Assembly: GCF_900120385.1 (NCBI RefSeq)
Contig: NZ_LT635494.1
Coordinates: forward strand, 771,076-805,104
Reading direction: 5' to 3'
Source of the DNA: Olsenella phocaeensis
GTDB taxonomy: Bacteria > Actinomycetota > Coriobacteriia > Coriobacteriales > Atopobiaceae
Length of the DNA stretch: 34,029 nt
Both the position numbers and the translations under genes were made by a program. The first letter of the stretch is position 1; the number at the start of each line of letters is the position of its first letter. The notes beneath the pieces were generated by a model, which ran no database searches, had not been told where the DNA came from, and worked only from the letters and a program-made list of their open reading frames with translations. Below, piece after piece: positions 24,508-32,988 of this stretch.

Positions 24508-26625
24508 ATGCATTACAAGATCATCTCTGACCTTCCTGGCCGCCTGCGCCTGCGCTGCGGCTCCAACCTCTTTGGAGACGAGGAGGCGCGTGGCGTCGCA
24601 TACGCGCTCATGCGCAGTCCCGGCGTGAGGCATGCGGAGGTCCACCCCGCCAACGGGTCGGTCCTGGTGGTCTTTGACCCGTCCTGTCGCGAGCGCGTCC
24701 TCGGCGTGGTAGACGGCCTCGATGTCCTCAGGCTTCCGACTGCGGAAGTGGGCATCGAGTCGTACGCGAACGCCATCGAGATCGCGGCCGAGAACAACCG
24801 CTTCGCCCTGCGCCTGGGCGGCCTCATCGCCTGGCGTGGCATACGGAGCCTGCTTCTTCCTGCCCCCCTGCGCCACGCATGGACGCTCATGCGCTCCGTC
24901 GGCTTCATCGCGGAGGGTCTGAGGCGTCTTGCGCGCGGCGAGATCACGGTCGAAGTGCTCGACGCCACCGCCGTGGTGGCGTCGCTCCTGAGGCGCAGCT
25001 TCGGCGAGGCCGACACGGTCATGTTCCTGCTGCAGCTCTCCTCGGTCCTGGAGAGGCACGTGCAGAGCCGCGCCCACCTCGCCCTCAAGGACGGTCTCAT
25101 CACGCGCGCCGAGAACGTCTGGGCCGTGGTCGATGGCAGGGACGTGCGCATCTCCATGGACGAGGTCGAGCGTGGCCAGGTGCTCCACCTTCCCCAGGGG
25201 AGCGTGCTTCCCGTCGACGGCACGGTGGTGGACGGGGAGGGACAGATAGACGAGGCGTCCATGACCGGCGAGTCACGCCTGGTGCACAAGTCGGTGGGGT
25301 CCACGGTCTATGCGGGCACCGCCCTCGAGGACGGGGACCTCCTCGTTCGCGTGACCGCTGCTCCGGGGGACGCGCGCATCGACGGCATCGTGACCATGGT
25401 CGAGCAGTCTTCCGAGCTCAAGGCGGGCGTCCAGAGCAAGGCGGAGCACCTTGCTGACGCGCTGGTGCCCTACAGCTTCCTCTCGTTCTTCGCGATTCTG
25501 GCCCTGACGCGCAACGTGACGAAGGCCATGGCCGTGCTCATGGTCGACTACTCCTGCGCCATCAAGCTCTCGACTCCCGTCGCGGTCATGAGCGCCATCG
25601 ACGAGGCCTCCAAGTGCAGCATCGTGGTCAAGGGCGGCAAGTACCTCGAGGCCCTCGCCGCTGCGGACACCGTCGTCTTCGACAAGACCGGCACCCTCAC
25701 CCATGCCTCTCCGCGCGTCGAGAGGGTGCTGAGCCTCGCCGGTGCGGACGAGGACACCGTGCTGCGCTACGCGGCATGCATAGAGGAGCACTTCCCCCAC
25801 AGCATGGCGCGCGCCATCGTTGCCGAGGCAGACCGACGTGGCCTCAGCCACGAGGACGAGCTGCACGCCAGGGTCAACTACGTGGTTGCGCATGGCATTT
25901 CGACGCAGGTGGACGGGCTCGAGGCGCTCATAGGCAGCGCCCACTTCCTCTTCGAGGACGAGGGGATCGCGAAGCCGGACGACCTCGAGGAGACCATCCA
26001 GGAGGCCATGCCCACCGCCTCGGTTGTCTACCTGGCGCTCGGCGGCGAGCTCGTGGGTGCCATCTGCATCAGCGACCCGCTGCGCGGCGAGGCTGCCGCG
26101 ACCATCGCGCGCCTCAGGGGGCTCGGCATCCAGAAGGTGGTCATGCTCACGGGCGACTCCGAGTCCTGCGCCGCCCACGTCGCCTCCTCCGTCGGCATCG
26201 ACAGCTACCATGCGCAGGTGCTGCCAGAGGACAAGAGTGGCTATGTGCAGGCGCTGCGCGACGAGGGCCACACCGTCATCATGGTGGGCGATGGCATCAA
26301 CGACTCGCCGGCACTTGCTGCGGCAAATGTTTCGGTCGCCCTCTCTGACGCGAGCGACATCGCCCGCGCCGTGGCCGACGTCTCGGTGCTGGACTCGTCG
26401 CTCGAGTCCCTGGTGACCATGCGTCTCCTCTCCCAGCGCCTCATGGGCCGCATCCGTCGCGACTACGGCTTCATAGTGGGCTTCAACTCCGCGCTCATCG
26501 CCCTGGGAGTTGCCAGCGCCATATCCCTCACGACCGCCGCCTACCTGCACAACGCCTCCACGCTGGGCGCGGTGGCCCTCAACACGCGCCACTTGCTGCG
26601 AGCGGGGGAGGGAGGGGTCGACTAG
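24508..26625 (+). CDS. P1B-type heavy-metal ATPase with SCA in place of CPC
   Basis: 705-aa membrane pump. The N-terminal 70 residues form an HMA-like domain (KIISDLPGRLRLRC, then GVRHAEVHPANGSVLVVFD) lacking the CxxC metal site. The actuator loop has TGES at 253-256, the phosphorylation site is DKTGTLT at 392-398 and the hinge is GDGINDSPAL at 594-603. The membrane metal-binding motif reads DYSCAIKLSTP (347-357), so the usual CPC/CPH/SPC is replaced by SCA. The P1B His-Pro motif is represented by EEHFPHSMA. These changes separate it from the Cu+ and Zn2+/Cd2+ groups; Mn2+, Fe2+ or another metal is possible. It is coupled to the small protein upstream. Confidence 0.88.
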   Translation: MHYKIISDLPGRLRLRCGSNLFGDEEARGVAYALMRSPGVRHAEVHPANGSVLVVFDPSCRERVLGVVDGLDVLRLPTAEVGIESYANAIEIAAENNRFALRLGGLIAWRGIRSLLLPAPLRHAWTLMRSVGFIAEGLRRLARGEITVEVLDATAVVASLLRRSFGEADTVMFLLQLSSVLERHVQSRAHLALKDGLITRAENVWAVVDGRDVRISMDEVERGQVLHLPQGSVLPVDGTVVDGEGQIDEASMTGESRLVHKSVGSTVYAGTALEDGDLLVRVTAAPGDARIDGIVTMVEQSSELKAGVQSKAEHLADALVPYSFLSFFAILALTRNVTKAMAVLMVDYSCAIKLSTPVAVMSAIDEASKCSIVVKGGKYLEALAAADTVVFDKTGTLTHASPRVERVLSLAGADEDTVLRYAACIEEHFPHSMARAIVAEADRRGLSHEDELHARVNYVVAHGISTQVDGLEALIGSAHFLFEDEGIAKPDDLEETIQEAMPTASVVYLALGGELVGAICISDPLRGEAAATIARLRGLGIQKVVMLTGDSESCAAHVASSVGIDSYHAQVLPEDKSGYVQALRDEGHTVIMVGDGINDSPALAAANVSVALSDASDIARAVADVSVLDSSLESLVTMRLLSQRLMGRIRRDYGFIVGFNSALIALGVASAISLTTAAYLHNASTLGAVALNTRHLLRAGEGGVD

Positions 26626-26704
26626 CGCGCCTCTCTTGCCTTGGGCTGGCTGCGTGCGCCTGGGACTTCCTGCTCCCGTCCTGTCATTTGTGCTTGCGTC
26701 TTCC

Positions 26705-26728
26705 TATAATTGGTAAGCACGAGCTAAC
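26705..26728 (+). promoter_or_regulatory. -10 TATAAT with operator box over the start site
   Basis: A perfect TATAAT lies at 26705-26710. GTAAGC-N4-GCTAAC at 26713-26728, 11 of 12 to the consensus, follows at once and would cover +1. No good -35 is visible, which suggests an activator-dependent or weak promoter. Repression by the same metal regulator as feo is inferred. Confidence 0.65.
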
Positions 26729-26751
26729 TTTTGGACATGGATGGGAAGCGC

Positions 26752-27462
26752 ATGGAGAATGCAGCCTACCTCGAGGTCACGGACCTCAGAAAAGGGTACG
26801 GGTCGGGAGAGGCCCACGTGGAGGTCCTCAGGGGCCTCTGCACGGGTGTTCGGTCGGGCGAGATCTGCACCCTCCTGGGCCCCTCGGGATCGGGCAAGTC
26901 GACCTTCCTCAATCTCGTGGGTGGCCTCGAGTCGGCCGACTCCGGCAGCATCCGCGTGGGCGGAGAGGAGCTCACGACCCTCTCCAAGCGCGAGCTCGTC
27001 GAGTACCGACGCCGCGAGCTCGGCTTCGTCTTCCAGTTCTACAACCTCGTCCCGGACCTCACGATCAGGGAGAACATAGAGGTCTGCGCCTACCTCTCTT
27101 CCGAGCCCCTCCCCATGGACGAGCTCCTCGAGTCCCTGGGCCTCTGGGACCACCGCGACAAGTTCCCCAGCCAGGTTTCGGGCGGCCAGCAGCAGCGCTG
27201 CGCCATAGGACGCGCCTTGGTCAAGGCCCCCCGCCTCCTGCTCTGCGACGAGCCCACGGGCGCCCTCGACTACAAGACCTCCAAGGAGATCCTCCAGCTC
27301 ATGGAGGACGTCAACCAGCGCTATGGCTGCACGATGGTCATCGTCACCCACAACGAGGCCATCCAGTACATGTCCCATCGCGTGCTCCAGCTGCGCGACG
27401 GACAGATCGTCTCGGAGCATACGAACCAGACGATTAAGCCCGCCTCCGAGCTGAGCTGGTAG
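26752..27462 (+). CDS. ABC transporter ATP-binding protein, LolD/FtsE-like
   Basis: 236-aa ATPase. Walker A is [10 protein letters not shown], the Q-loop is [12 protein letters not shown], the signature is [15 protein letters not shown], Walker B is [12 protein letters not shown] and the switch His is in IVTHN. ATG 26752 has GGGAAG at good spacing; in-frame TTG 26731 and ATG 26737 lack a ribosome site and would overlap the operator region. It is followed after 5 bp by its FtsX-type permease. Such pairs act in lipoprotein, peptide or antimicrobial handling; the operator upstream hints at a link to metal status. Confidence 0.93.
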   Translation: MENAAYLEVTDLRKGYGSGEAHVEVLRGLCTGVRSGEICTLLGPSGSGKSTFLNLVGGLESADSGSIRVGGEELTTLSKRELVEYRRRELGFVFQFYNLVPDLTIRENIEVCAYLSSEPLPMDELLESLGLWDHRDKFPSQVSGGQQQRCAIGRALVKAPRLLLCDEPTGALDYKTSKEILQLMEDVNQRYGCTMVIVTHNEAIQYMSHRVLQLRDGQIVSEHTNQTIKPASELSW

Positions 27463-27467
27463 CCGCC

Positions 27468-29918
27468 ATGAGGAACCCACTCGACAGGCGAATCCCACGC
27501 GAGCTCAAGGCGAACCTCGGGAAGTACCTGGGCATCTTTGCCCTCCTCTTCCTCATCTCCGCCATGGTGACCGGCTACATGGTCGCCGCATCGTCGCTCC
27601 AGGCGACCATCGAGGGCATGCGCGACAGGTATGTCGTCGAAGACCTGCAGTTCGACTGCGACTTCGAGGCCCCCAAGAAGGCGGTGAGGGCCGTCGAGGC
27701 GCTGGGGATGACGGTGCACGAGAACTTCTACCGTGACCTCACGATGGGCTGGAGGAAGGCGTCCGGGGAGGAGGGAACCGGCACCGTCCGCGCGATGCGC
27801 GTCAGGCGAGACTTCGACCTTCCCATATACGTGGAGGGGGAGGAGCCGAACTCGAGGGGCCAGATCGCGCTCGACCGGACGTTCTGCGAGAACAACGGGC
27901 TGCGGGTGGGGGACCACGTCACCGTGGACGGGAGGGACTTCGCCATCAGTGGCGTCATGACGCTCTCGGATTATCCCACCCAGATGGTCCACAACTCCGA
28001 CCTCATGTACAACACCCAGAGCTTCTCGGTCTCGCAGGTCTCTGACGAGGACTTCGACCAGCTCGTGGGAAGCTCGGCGCAGTGGCGCTATTCGGCGGTC
28101 CTGGACGATCGTTCTATGGCGCTTCCCCAGAGGGTCGAGCTCGAGAGGAGGGTGGCAGAGGCCATCAGCCAGAACGGCGCGTCGCTCTCGAGCATCGTGG
28201 ACCGCGAGTCCAACCAGGCCATCACCTTCAGCCAGGACGATGTGGTCCAGGACCAGGGCATGTGGGAGGTCATGCTGGTCCTGCTCGTGCTGATCATGGC
28301 CTTCGTCTTCGTCGTGCTCACCAACGCCACCATCGAGGAGCAGAGCTCGGCGATCGGCACGCTGCTCGCCTCGGGCTGGCGGCGCTCGGAGATCCTGCGC
28401 CACTACCTCACGCTGCCCGTCCTGGTGGGGACCGTCGCCTGCGTCGTGGGCAACGTGGTGGGCTACGCGTTCCTGGTCAAGCCCATGGCCAACCTGTACA
28501 TGCGCAGCTACAGCCTACCTCCGTACGTTGTGACCTTCCAGCCGCGCGTCTTCGTGATGACGACGCTCATTCCCCTGGGCATGCTGGTGCTTATCACCTT
28601 CTTCGGCCTGCTGCGCAAGCTGGGTGCGACCCCCCTGGCGTTCCTGCGGCACGAGACCTCCCATCGCAGGGGCCTCGGCCGCGTGCGCCTCCCCAGCTCC
28701 TGGGGCTTCTCCCTGCGCTTCAGGGCGCGCGTCTTCCTGCGCAACATCTCCCAGTTCGTCATCCTCTTCCTGGGCATCTCGGTGGGAAGCATCCTCCTTC
28801 TGATGGGGCTGATCATGCTGCCCACCGTCGAGCACGTCGCCCGCACCATGAGCCAGTCGGTTCCCGCCCAGCACGTGTACCTGCTCAAGGCGCCGTTGCG
28901 CCTCGACGGCAGCGTCGACGAGCGGGCGGCGTTCGAGGCGGCGGAGACCCTCTCCACCTCGAGCGCGGAGGACATCCAGGCACTCGACCCCGCGGCACTC
29001 CTGGGCCTTGCGGTCAAGGCGCAGACGGTCAACCCGGACGACCGGGCGGTCAACGTGCGCGAGAACTCTCCCGAGCGCATCGAGCAGGCCGAGCGATTCG
29101 CCGCCGCCAGCCTCGAGGTCAAGCGCAACCTTGCCGACTCGATGGAGCAGATCACGCTCTATGGCATCGAGGAGCCGTCGCGCTACTGGTCTGACGTGCA
29201 GCTCTCGCACGGCGGCATCGTCGTGGGGAAGGGGCTGTCCCAGAAGTGTGACCTCAGGGTCGGGCAGACCTACCCCTTCATCGACCGCTTCGAGGGCAAG
29301 ACCTATGAGCTCAGGGTGGATGGCATCACGGATGGCGACACCAACATGGACGCGTACCTGTCGCGTGCGGACTTCTGCGCGCTGATGGGGGAGCCGGACG
29401 ACTACTTCAACGGCTATGCGTCGGACGAGGCCCTCGACCTCGACCCCCGCTTCGTCGCCAAGGAGATCACGCCGCAGGAGATGCTCAAGGTCGTCGACCA
29501 GATTCAGGAGTCCATGGGCGACATCATGAACACCATGGTCGCCCTCTCGGTGCCCTTCTACCTGGTGGTCATGTACCTGCTCACCAAGACGGTCATCGAC
29601 AGGTCCGCCCGCTCGATCTCGTACATGAAGGTGTTCGGCTACCAGGACGGCGAGGTCGCCCGTCTCTACGTCCGCTCGATCACCACGGTGGTGGCCCTGA
29701 CCCTAATGCTGAGCCTCGGCGGGATCGTAAGCCTCTTCAGGCTGATCATGAAGTTCATGATGGTCAACTACTCCGGGAACTGGACGCTCTGGTACGCACC
29801 CCAGCACCTGGTGGAGCTGGTGGTCATCGGATTCGCCACTTATGGCGTCGTCGCCCTGATTCACCTGCGCAACATTCGCAGGGTCTCCCTCTCGGAGGCG
29901 CTCAAGGTCCAGGAGTAG
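27468..29918 (+). CDS. large FtsX-type ABC permease (two FtsX domains)
   Basis: 816-aa inner-membrane permease. An N-terminal helix (about 19-41) is followed by an extracytoplasmic domain (about 45-260). The first FtsX bundle is about 265-400, with NATIEEQSSAIGTLLASGWRR as the coupling region. A fourth or fifth helix begins FVILFLGISVGSILLLMGLI, followed by a second extracytoplasmic domain (about 465-675). The C-terminal FtsX bundle (about 680-800) contains RSISYMKVFGYQDGEVARLY. This ten-helix double-FtsX plan resembles BceB/YtrF-like and salivaricin/bacitracin-type permeases, but no two-component system is beside it. It forms an operon with the ATPase; a long GC hairpin (29954-29989) follows. 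Confidence 0.9.
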   Translation: MRNPLDRRIPRELKANLGKYLGIFALLFLISAMVTGYMVAASSLQATIEGMRDRYVVEDLQFDCDFEAPKKAVRAVEALGMTVHENFYRDLTMGWRKASGEEGTGTVRAMRVRRDFDLPIYVEGEEPNSRGQIALDRTFCENNGLRVGDHVTVDGRDFAISGVMTLSDYPTQMVHNSDLMYNTQSFSVSQVSDEDFDQLVGSSAQWRYSAVLDDRSMALPQRVELERRVAEAISQNGASLSSIVDRESNQAITFSQDDVVQDQGMWEVMLVLLVLIMAFVFVVLTNATIEEQSSAIGTLLASGWRRSEILRHYLTLPVLVGTVACVVGNVVGYAFLVKPMANLYMRSYSLPPYVVTFQPRVFVMTTLIPLGMLVLITFFGLLRKLGATPLAFLRHETSHRRGLGRVRLPSSWGFSLRFRARVFLRNISQFVILFLGISVGSILLLMGLIMLPTVEHVARTMSQSVPAQHVYLLKAPLRLDGSVDERAAFEAAETLSTSSAEDIQALDPAALLGLAVKAQTVNPDDRAVNVRENSPERIEQAERFAAASLEVKRNLADSMEQITLYGIEEPSRYWSDVQLSHGGIVVGKGLSQKCDLRVGQTYPFIDRFEGKTYELRVDGITDGDTNMDAYLSRADFCALMGEPDDYFNGYASDEALDLDPRFVAKEITPQEMLKVVDQIQESMGDIMNTMVALSVPFYLVVMYLLTKTVIDRSARSISYMKVFGYQDGEVARLYVRSITTVVALTLMLSLGGIVSLFRLIMKFMMVNYSGNWTLWYAPQHLVELVVIGFATYGVVALIHLRNIRRVSLSEALKVQE

Positions 29919-29953
29919 CTTGCGACGCGCCGCCAGCGACGACGCGACAAGGA

Positions 29954-29989
29954 GCGCGGCCTCCGTCTCCCAGGGGACGGGGGCCGCGC
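29954..29989 (+). terminator. GC hairpin after the FtsX-type permease
   Basis: GCGCGGCC (29954-29961) pairs with GGCCGCGC (29982-29989), and inside it CCGTC (29963-29967) pairs with GACGG (29976-29980), giving about 13 bp. There is no U tract. Its 3' arm is also the start of a direct repeat. Confidence 0.55.
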
Positions 29990-30071
29990 CATGTGGGCGA
30001 GAGAAGACCCCCGTCGAGTAAGGGCCTGCCCCGCCTTCCTGCTGGCCGCGCCATGTGGGCGAGAGAAGACC
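29982..30071. repeat. 28-bp direct repeat, period 62
   Basis: 29982-30009 and 30044-30071 are identical over 28 bp. Both lie in the 270-bp gap between convergent genes. No coding sequence is involved. Confidence 0.9.
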
Positions 30072-30078
30072 GCAAATC

Positions 30079-30158
30079 CTGTGAAATGCTGTCGTCTAGC
30101 TGCGCCAACAGGCCAAACGCGAAAAACGACAGCATTTCCCACAGAATGCTGTTTTCGC
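30079..30158. repeat. three-armed inverted repeat with alternative pairings
   Basis: Arm A is 30083-30095 and arm B is 30126-30138, a perfect 13-bp inverted repeat extended by CTGTG/CACAG outside. Arm C (AATGCTGT, 30146-30153) also pairs with B, and GCGAAA/TTTCGC flanks that pairing. So B can pair with A or with C but not both. It could be the 3' end signal of the minus-strand PAS gene, an attenuator, or a dispersed intergenic repeat. A related AGCATTTCC...CACAGAA string occurs near 31829-31845. Confidence 0.65.
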
Positions 30159-30188
30159 ATCCTGCGCTAGCGTGTCTCCGTCGTCGCG

Positions 30189-31751
30189 CTACTCCGCCTC
30201 CGCGCGGCGCTGGTCGGCACCGCGGCGGTTCTCGCCCTCGAGGGAGCGGATGTGGGCTATGTCCTGGGTGGTCTCGAGTGCGCCCAGGTATCTGCCCTCC
30301 TCGTCCCTCACGGCAAAGTAGCGGATGTAGAGGAACTGCTCGCCCCTGTGGATCCAGAACTCGAAGCTGTCCTTGGCACCGCTGCGGAAGTCCTCGAACA
30401 CCTTGTGGACCATGGCCTGGCTCTTGGGGGGATGGCAGTCGTAGACGTCGCGTCCCAGGCAGCTCATCGGGCGCGGGAAGGCGCGCGTGTCCCCGTGGCT
30501 GAAGTAGCGGGTCTTGTCGTCGGCGTCGACGAAGGTGAGGTCGAGGGGGATGGTGTTGAGAACGGCCTCTATCTGGGCGACGCTGAACTCTCCCGTGGAG
30601 AGCCTGACCTTCTGCGTGCCGCCTGCCTGGGGCGCCTCGGGGGCAGGGGCGGACGCGCCGGCGTTGAGCCTTTCCTCGGCGATTTCGAGCGCGGAGGCGC
30701 GCCATGCGGGGGGCTCGTCGATTAGGACGTAGCCGAACTCGCCGCTCTCCTCGGCGATCTGCGTCCACTCGGATGCTCCCAGGGTCTCGAGCGAGAGGGG
30801 CACGAGGACGTTCTCCTCCTTGCTGACCATGGACTCCGCCCCCTCGCAGGCAGCGGCGAGCGTGTCCGCGGCTGCGGCGAGCCCCGCCGCGTCACCGGAG
30901 CTCGCAAGGGCCTCCGTCATCTGCCTCAGGTCACCCACGAGCTCGCGGACCTCGTCGTCCTTGCCCCACATGACCTTCGAGGGGCCCGTGACGCCGTGAC
31001 GCTCGAGGTGGGGGAAGAGGAGCTCCTCCTTGCGCTTGTAGTGCGGGAAGATCGCGGCGAGCAGGTCCGCGTCCGCACGCAGCTTCTGGGCGAGCGCGCG
31101 AACGACGTCGGCACCCTTGGCCGCGCGGGAGAGGTCGACGTCGTCTCGAAGCCCCTCGATCAGCTTGAGTATCTGCTCGTTCTCGCTGCGCAGGGTGTGG
31201 ACGGGGTGGCCGGGCCTGTCCTGGGGGTCCGTGCCCGAGAGGCCGGGCGCGCAGGACACGCTGCCCTCGAAGAGCGTGGCGTGCACGTCGCAGAGGCGCT
31301 GCACCTTCTCGACGGGAACGCCGCCCGAGATGAGGGCCTGCTCGGCCGCGGCGATCTCGCCGCCCGAGACGTTGGCGAAGTGGAGGGCGAAGTCCTTGCG
31401 CACGTCCTCGACGTCCTCGCCGGCGCCGAGGCGCTCGAGGTAGCTGGTGAGGAGCGCCTGGCGCTGCTCGGGGGTCTCGTCTGCCACCTCGGCTGCGGGG
31501 GCGTGTGCGGGCTCGTCCTCGTGGCCCTTGACGGAGAAGCCCGCCGCCTTGAGGCCCGAGATGACCTCGTCGAGGTCGATTCCCTTGGCCTTGCAGCCCT
31601 TGGGGATGGTCATGAGGCGACCCATGGTCTGGAGCCTGCCGGGCTTGGTTATCTCGTCGAAGCCGAGCGTTGCCATGACGTCCTTGAACTCGGGGAGTTC
31701 GGAGCAGAGTTCGTAGACGGTCTTCTCGAGGTCGATGAGCTTGTGGTTCAT
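30189..31751 (-). CDS. DUF1858-DUF438-hemerythrin-PAS protein
   Basis: 520-aa soluble protein. DUF1858 is at about 3-70 (LIDLEKTVYELCSELP and on), DUF438 at about 95-165 and a hemerythrin-like helical domain at about 180-320, with H182, H185, PHYKRKEELLFPHLERHG (236-253) and MWGKDDEVRE. A Pro/Ala-rich linker follows at about 363-378, and a PAS domain at about 388-505 with FPRPMSCLGRDVYDCHPPKS and FWIHRGEQFLYIRYFAVRDE. Such proteins are thought to sense oxygen, NO or redox through a di-iron or Fe-S site and relate to the ScdA/RIC iron-sulfur repair proteins; no output domain is present. The start at 31751 has GGAGGAAG. A consensus metal-regulator box lies 15-30 bases before the start codon. 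Confidence 0.9.
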   Translation of the reverse strand: MNHKLIDLEKTVYELCSELPEFKDVMATLGFDEITKPGRLQTMGRLMTIPKGCKAKGIDLDEVISGLKAAGFSVKGHEDEPAHAPAAEVADETPEQRQALLTSYLERLGAGEDVEDVRKDFALHFANVSGGEIAAAEQALISGGVPVEKVQRLCDVHATLFEGSVSCAPGLSGTDPQDRPGHPVHTLRSENEQILKLIEGLRDDVDLSRAAKGADVVRALAQKLRADADLLAAIFPHYKRKEELLFPHLERHGVTGPSKVMWGKDDEVRELVGDLRQMTEALASSGDAAGLAAAADTLAAACEGAESMVSKEENVLVPLSLETLGASEWTQIAEESGEFGYVLIDEPPAWRASALEIAEERLNAGASAPAPEAPQAGGTQKVRLSTGEFSVAQIEAVLNTIPLDLTFVDADDKTRYFSHGDTRAFPRPMSCLGRDVYDCHPPKSQAMVHKVFEDFRSGAKDSFEFWIHRGEQFLYIRYFAVRDEEGRYLGALETTQDIAHIRSLEGENRRGADQRRAEAE

Positions 31752-31765
31752 TGCTTCCTCCGTGA

Positions 31766-31781
31766 GTTAGGGGTGGCTAAT
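31766..31781 (-). promoter_or_regulatory. metal-regulator-type box in the DUF438/PAS 5' region
   Basis: GTTAGG-N4-GCTAAT matches the window consensus at 10 of 12 half-site positions. It lies just upstream of the ribosome site of the minus-strand gene, so a bound regulator would act as a roadblock or overlap +1. Confidence 0.6.
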
Positions 31782-31844
31782 GTTTGCCAGGCACTTACTA
31801 CCCCACGAGAACTGTCCCAAACAGGGCAGCATTTCCGTGCACAG

Positions 31845-31872
31845 AAAAAGGCCCCGCACTGATGCGGGGCCT
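31845..31872 (-). terminator. intrinsic terminator after gpmA
   Basis: A perfect 10-bp stem AGGCCCCGCA/TGCGGGGCCT with a 4-nt loop is followed on the minus strand by TTTTTCTG. It lies 27 bp past the gpmA stop and isolates it from the PAS gene. Confidence 0.9.
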
Positions 31873-31898
31873 CGAAGACGCTCGCGTGCGAACGGAGG

Positions 31899-32663
31899 CT
31901 ACTTCTTGGCCTTGCCCTGGTTGGCGACGGCGTTGATCTTCGCCTCGATGGTGGCGGGGTCGCCGATGTAGTGCTTGTCGACGACGTTCCAGTCCTTGTC
32001 GAAGGTGTAGGAGCAGGGGATGCCTGTCGGGATGTTGACCTCGAGGATCTGCTCGGGGGTCAGGTGCTCGAACTGCATCACGAGGGCGCGCAGGCTGTTG
32101 CCGTGCGCGGCGATGAGGACGCGCTTGCCGGCCTCGAGCTGGGGCTTGATCTCCTGCTCGAAGTAGGGCCAGGCGCGGGCGATGGTGTCCTTGAGGCACT
32201 CGGTGTAGGGGAGGTCCTCCTGCGGCACGTCGCGGAACTGGTCCTGGACGTGGGGGTCGCGCTCGTCGCCGGGCTCCAGCGCGGGCGGGCAGACGTCGAA
32301 GGAGCGACGCCAGATCTTGACCTGCTCGTCACCGTGCTCGGCGGCGGCGTCGGCCTTGTTCAGGCCCTGGAGGGCACCGTAGTGGCGCTCGTTGAGGCGC
32401 CAGGTCTTGTGGACGGGCAGCCAGTTGCGGTCCATCTCGTCGAGGACGTGGTTGAGGGTGTGGATGGCACGCTTGAGCAGCGAGGTGTAGCACACGTCGA
32501 AGTCGTAGCCTGCCTCCTTGAGGGCGCGCCCGCCAGCGGCGGCCTCCTCGTGTCCGGTCTCGGTGAGGTCGACGTCGGTCCAGCCGGTGAAGAGGTTGAG
32601 CTTGTTCCACTCGCTCTCTCCGTGACGGATGATCACGAGGTGCATGTACTCGTCGTTTGCCAT
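31899..32663 (-). CDS. gpmA: 2,3-bisphosphoglycerate-dependent phosphoglycerate mutase
   Basis: 254-aa glycolytic enzyme interconverting 3- and 2-phosphoglycerate. The phosphohistidine signature is VIIRHGESEWN, with GWTDVDLTETG after it. NERHYGALQGLNKAD is the substrate-binding stretch. The second catalytic His is in IAAHGNSLRALV, and GIPCSYTFD with the C-terminal region matches dPGM. The start at 32663 has GAAGGGAAT. A perfect GGGGAG-N4-CTCCCC hairpin sits in its leader, just before the ribosome site. Together with glycerate kinase it feeds lower glycolysis. Confidence 0.96.
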   Translation of the reverse strand: MANDEYMHLVIIRHGESEWNKLNLFTGWTDVDLTETGHEEAAAGGRALKEAGYDFDVCYTSLLKRAIHTLNHVLDEMDRNWLPVHKTWRLNERHYGALQGLNKADAAAEHGDEQVKIWRRSFDVCPPALEPGDERDPHVQDQFRDVPQEDLPYTECLKDTIARAWPYFEQEIKPQLEAGKRVLIAAHGNSLRALVMQFEHLTPEQILEVNIPTGIPCSYTFDKDWNVVDKHYIGDPATIEAKINAVANQGKAKK

Positions 32664-32886
32664 GGCATTCCCTTCTCGTTGGGGGAGGGTTCTCCCCTCA
32701 GCTGCCTGCTACAGCTTGAATGATAAGCCTTGGGGCGGCATGACGTGCCGAGGGGCATGCGCTGGCAGCCTCGTCAGGCCCTTCCATGCGTCATGCGACC
32801 CGCTTCCTTCGCACCAAAAGGATTCTGTGGGAGGGGAGAGGGGCTCCAACTGGGAGGACGGCACCTCTCTTCGCATGAGAGCGTAG

Positions 32887-32988
32887 TCGTGCGAGCGGCG
32901 GTGCCGTATGGTGACGCAGGCCGCATCGGGACGACGCTCGTGCGAGCGGCGATGCCGTATGGTGACACAGATCACGTCGGGACGACGC
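32887..32988. repeat. 51-bp imperfect tandem repeat
   Basis: Units 32887-32937 and 32938-32988 differ at about seven positions, and a degenerate piece of a third unit may follow. It lies in the 733-bp gap between gpmA and the DUF3793 gene, and no gene is supported there. Only the second copy contains the CRP-like palindrome GTGA-N6-TCAC (32962-32975). 51 bp equals 17 codons, so both strands give repeated peptides, but these frames have no start or ribosome site. Confidence 0.8.

Noticed and set aside
32962-32975. CRP/FNR-type site GTGA-N6-TCAC as a functional operator
   Set aside because: Present in only one of two repeat units and far from a recognisable promoter; probably chance.
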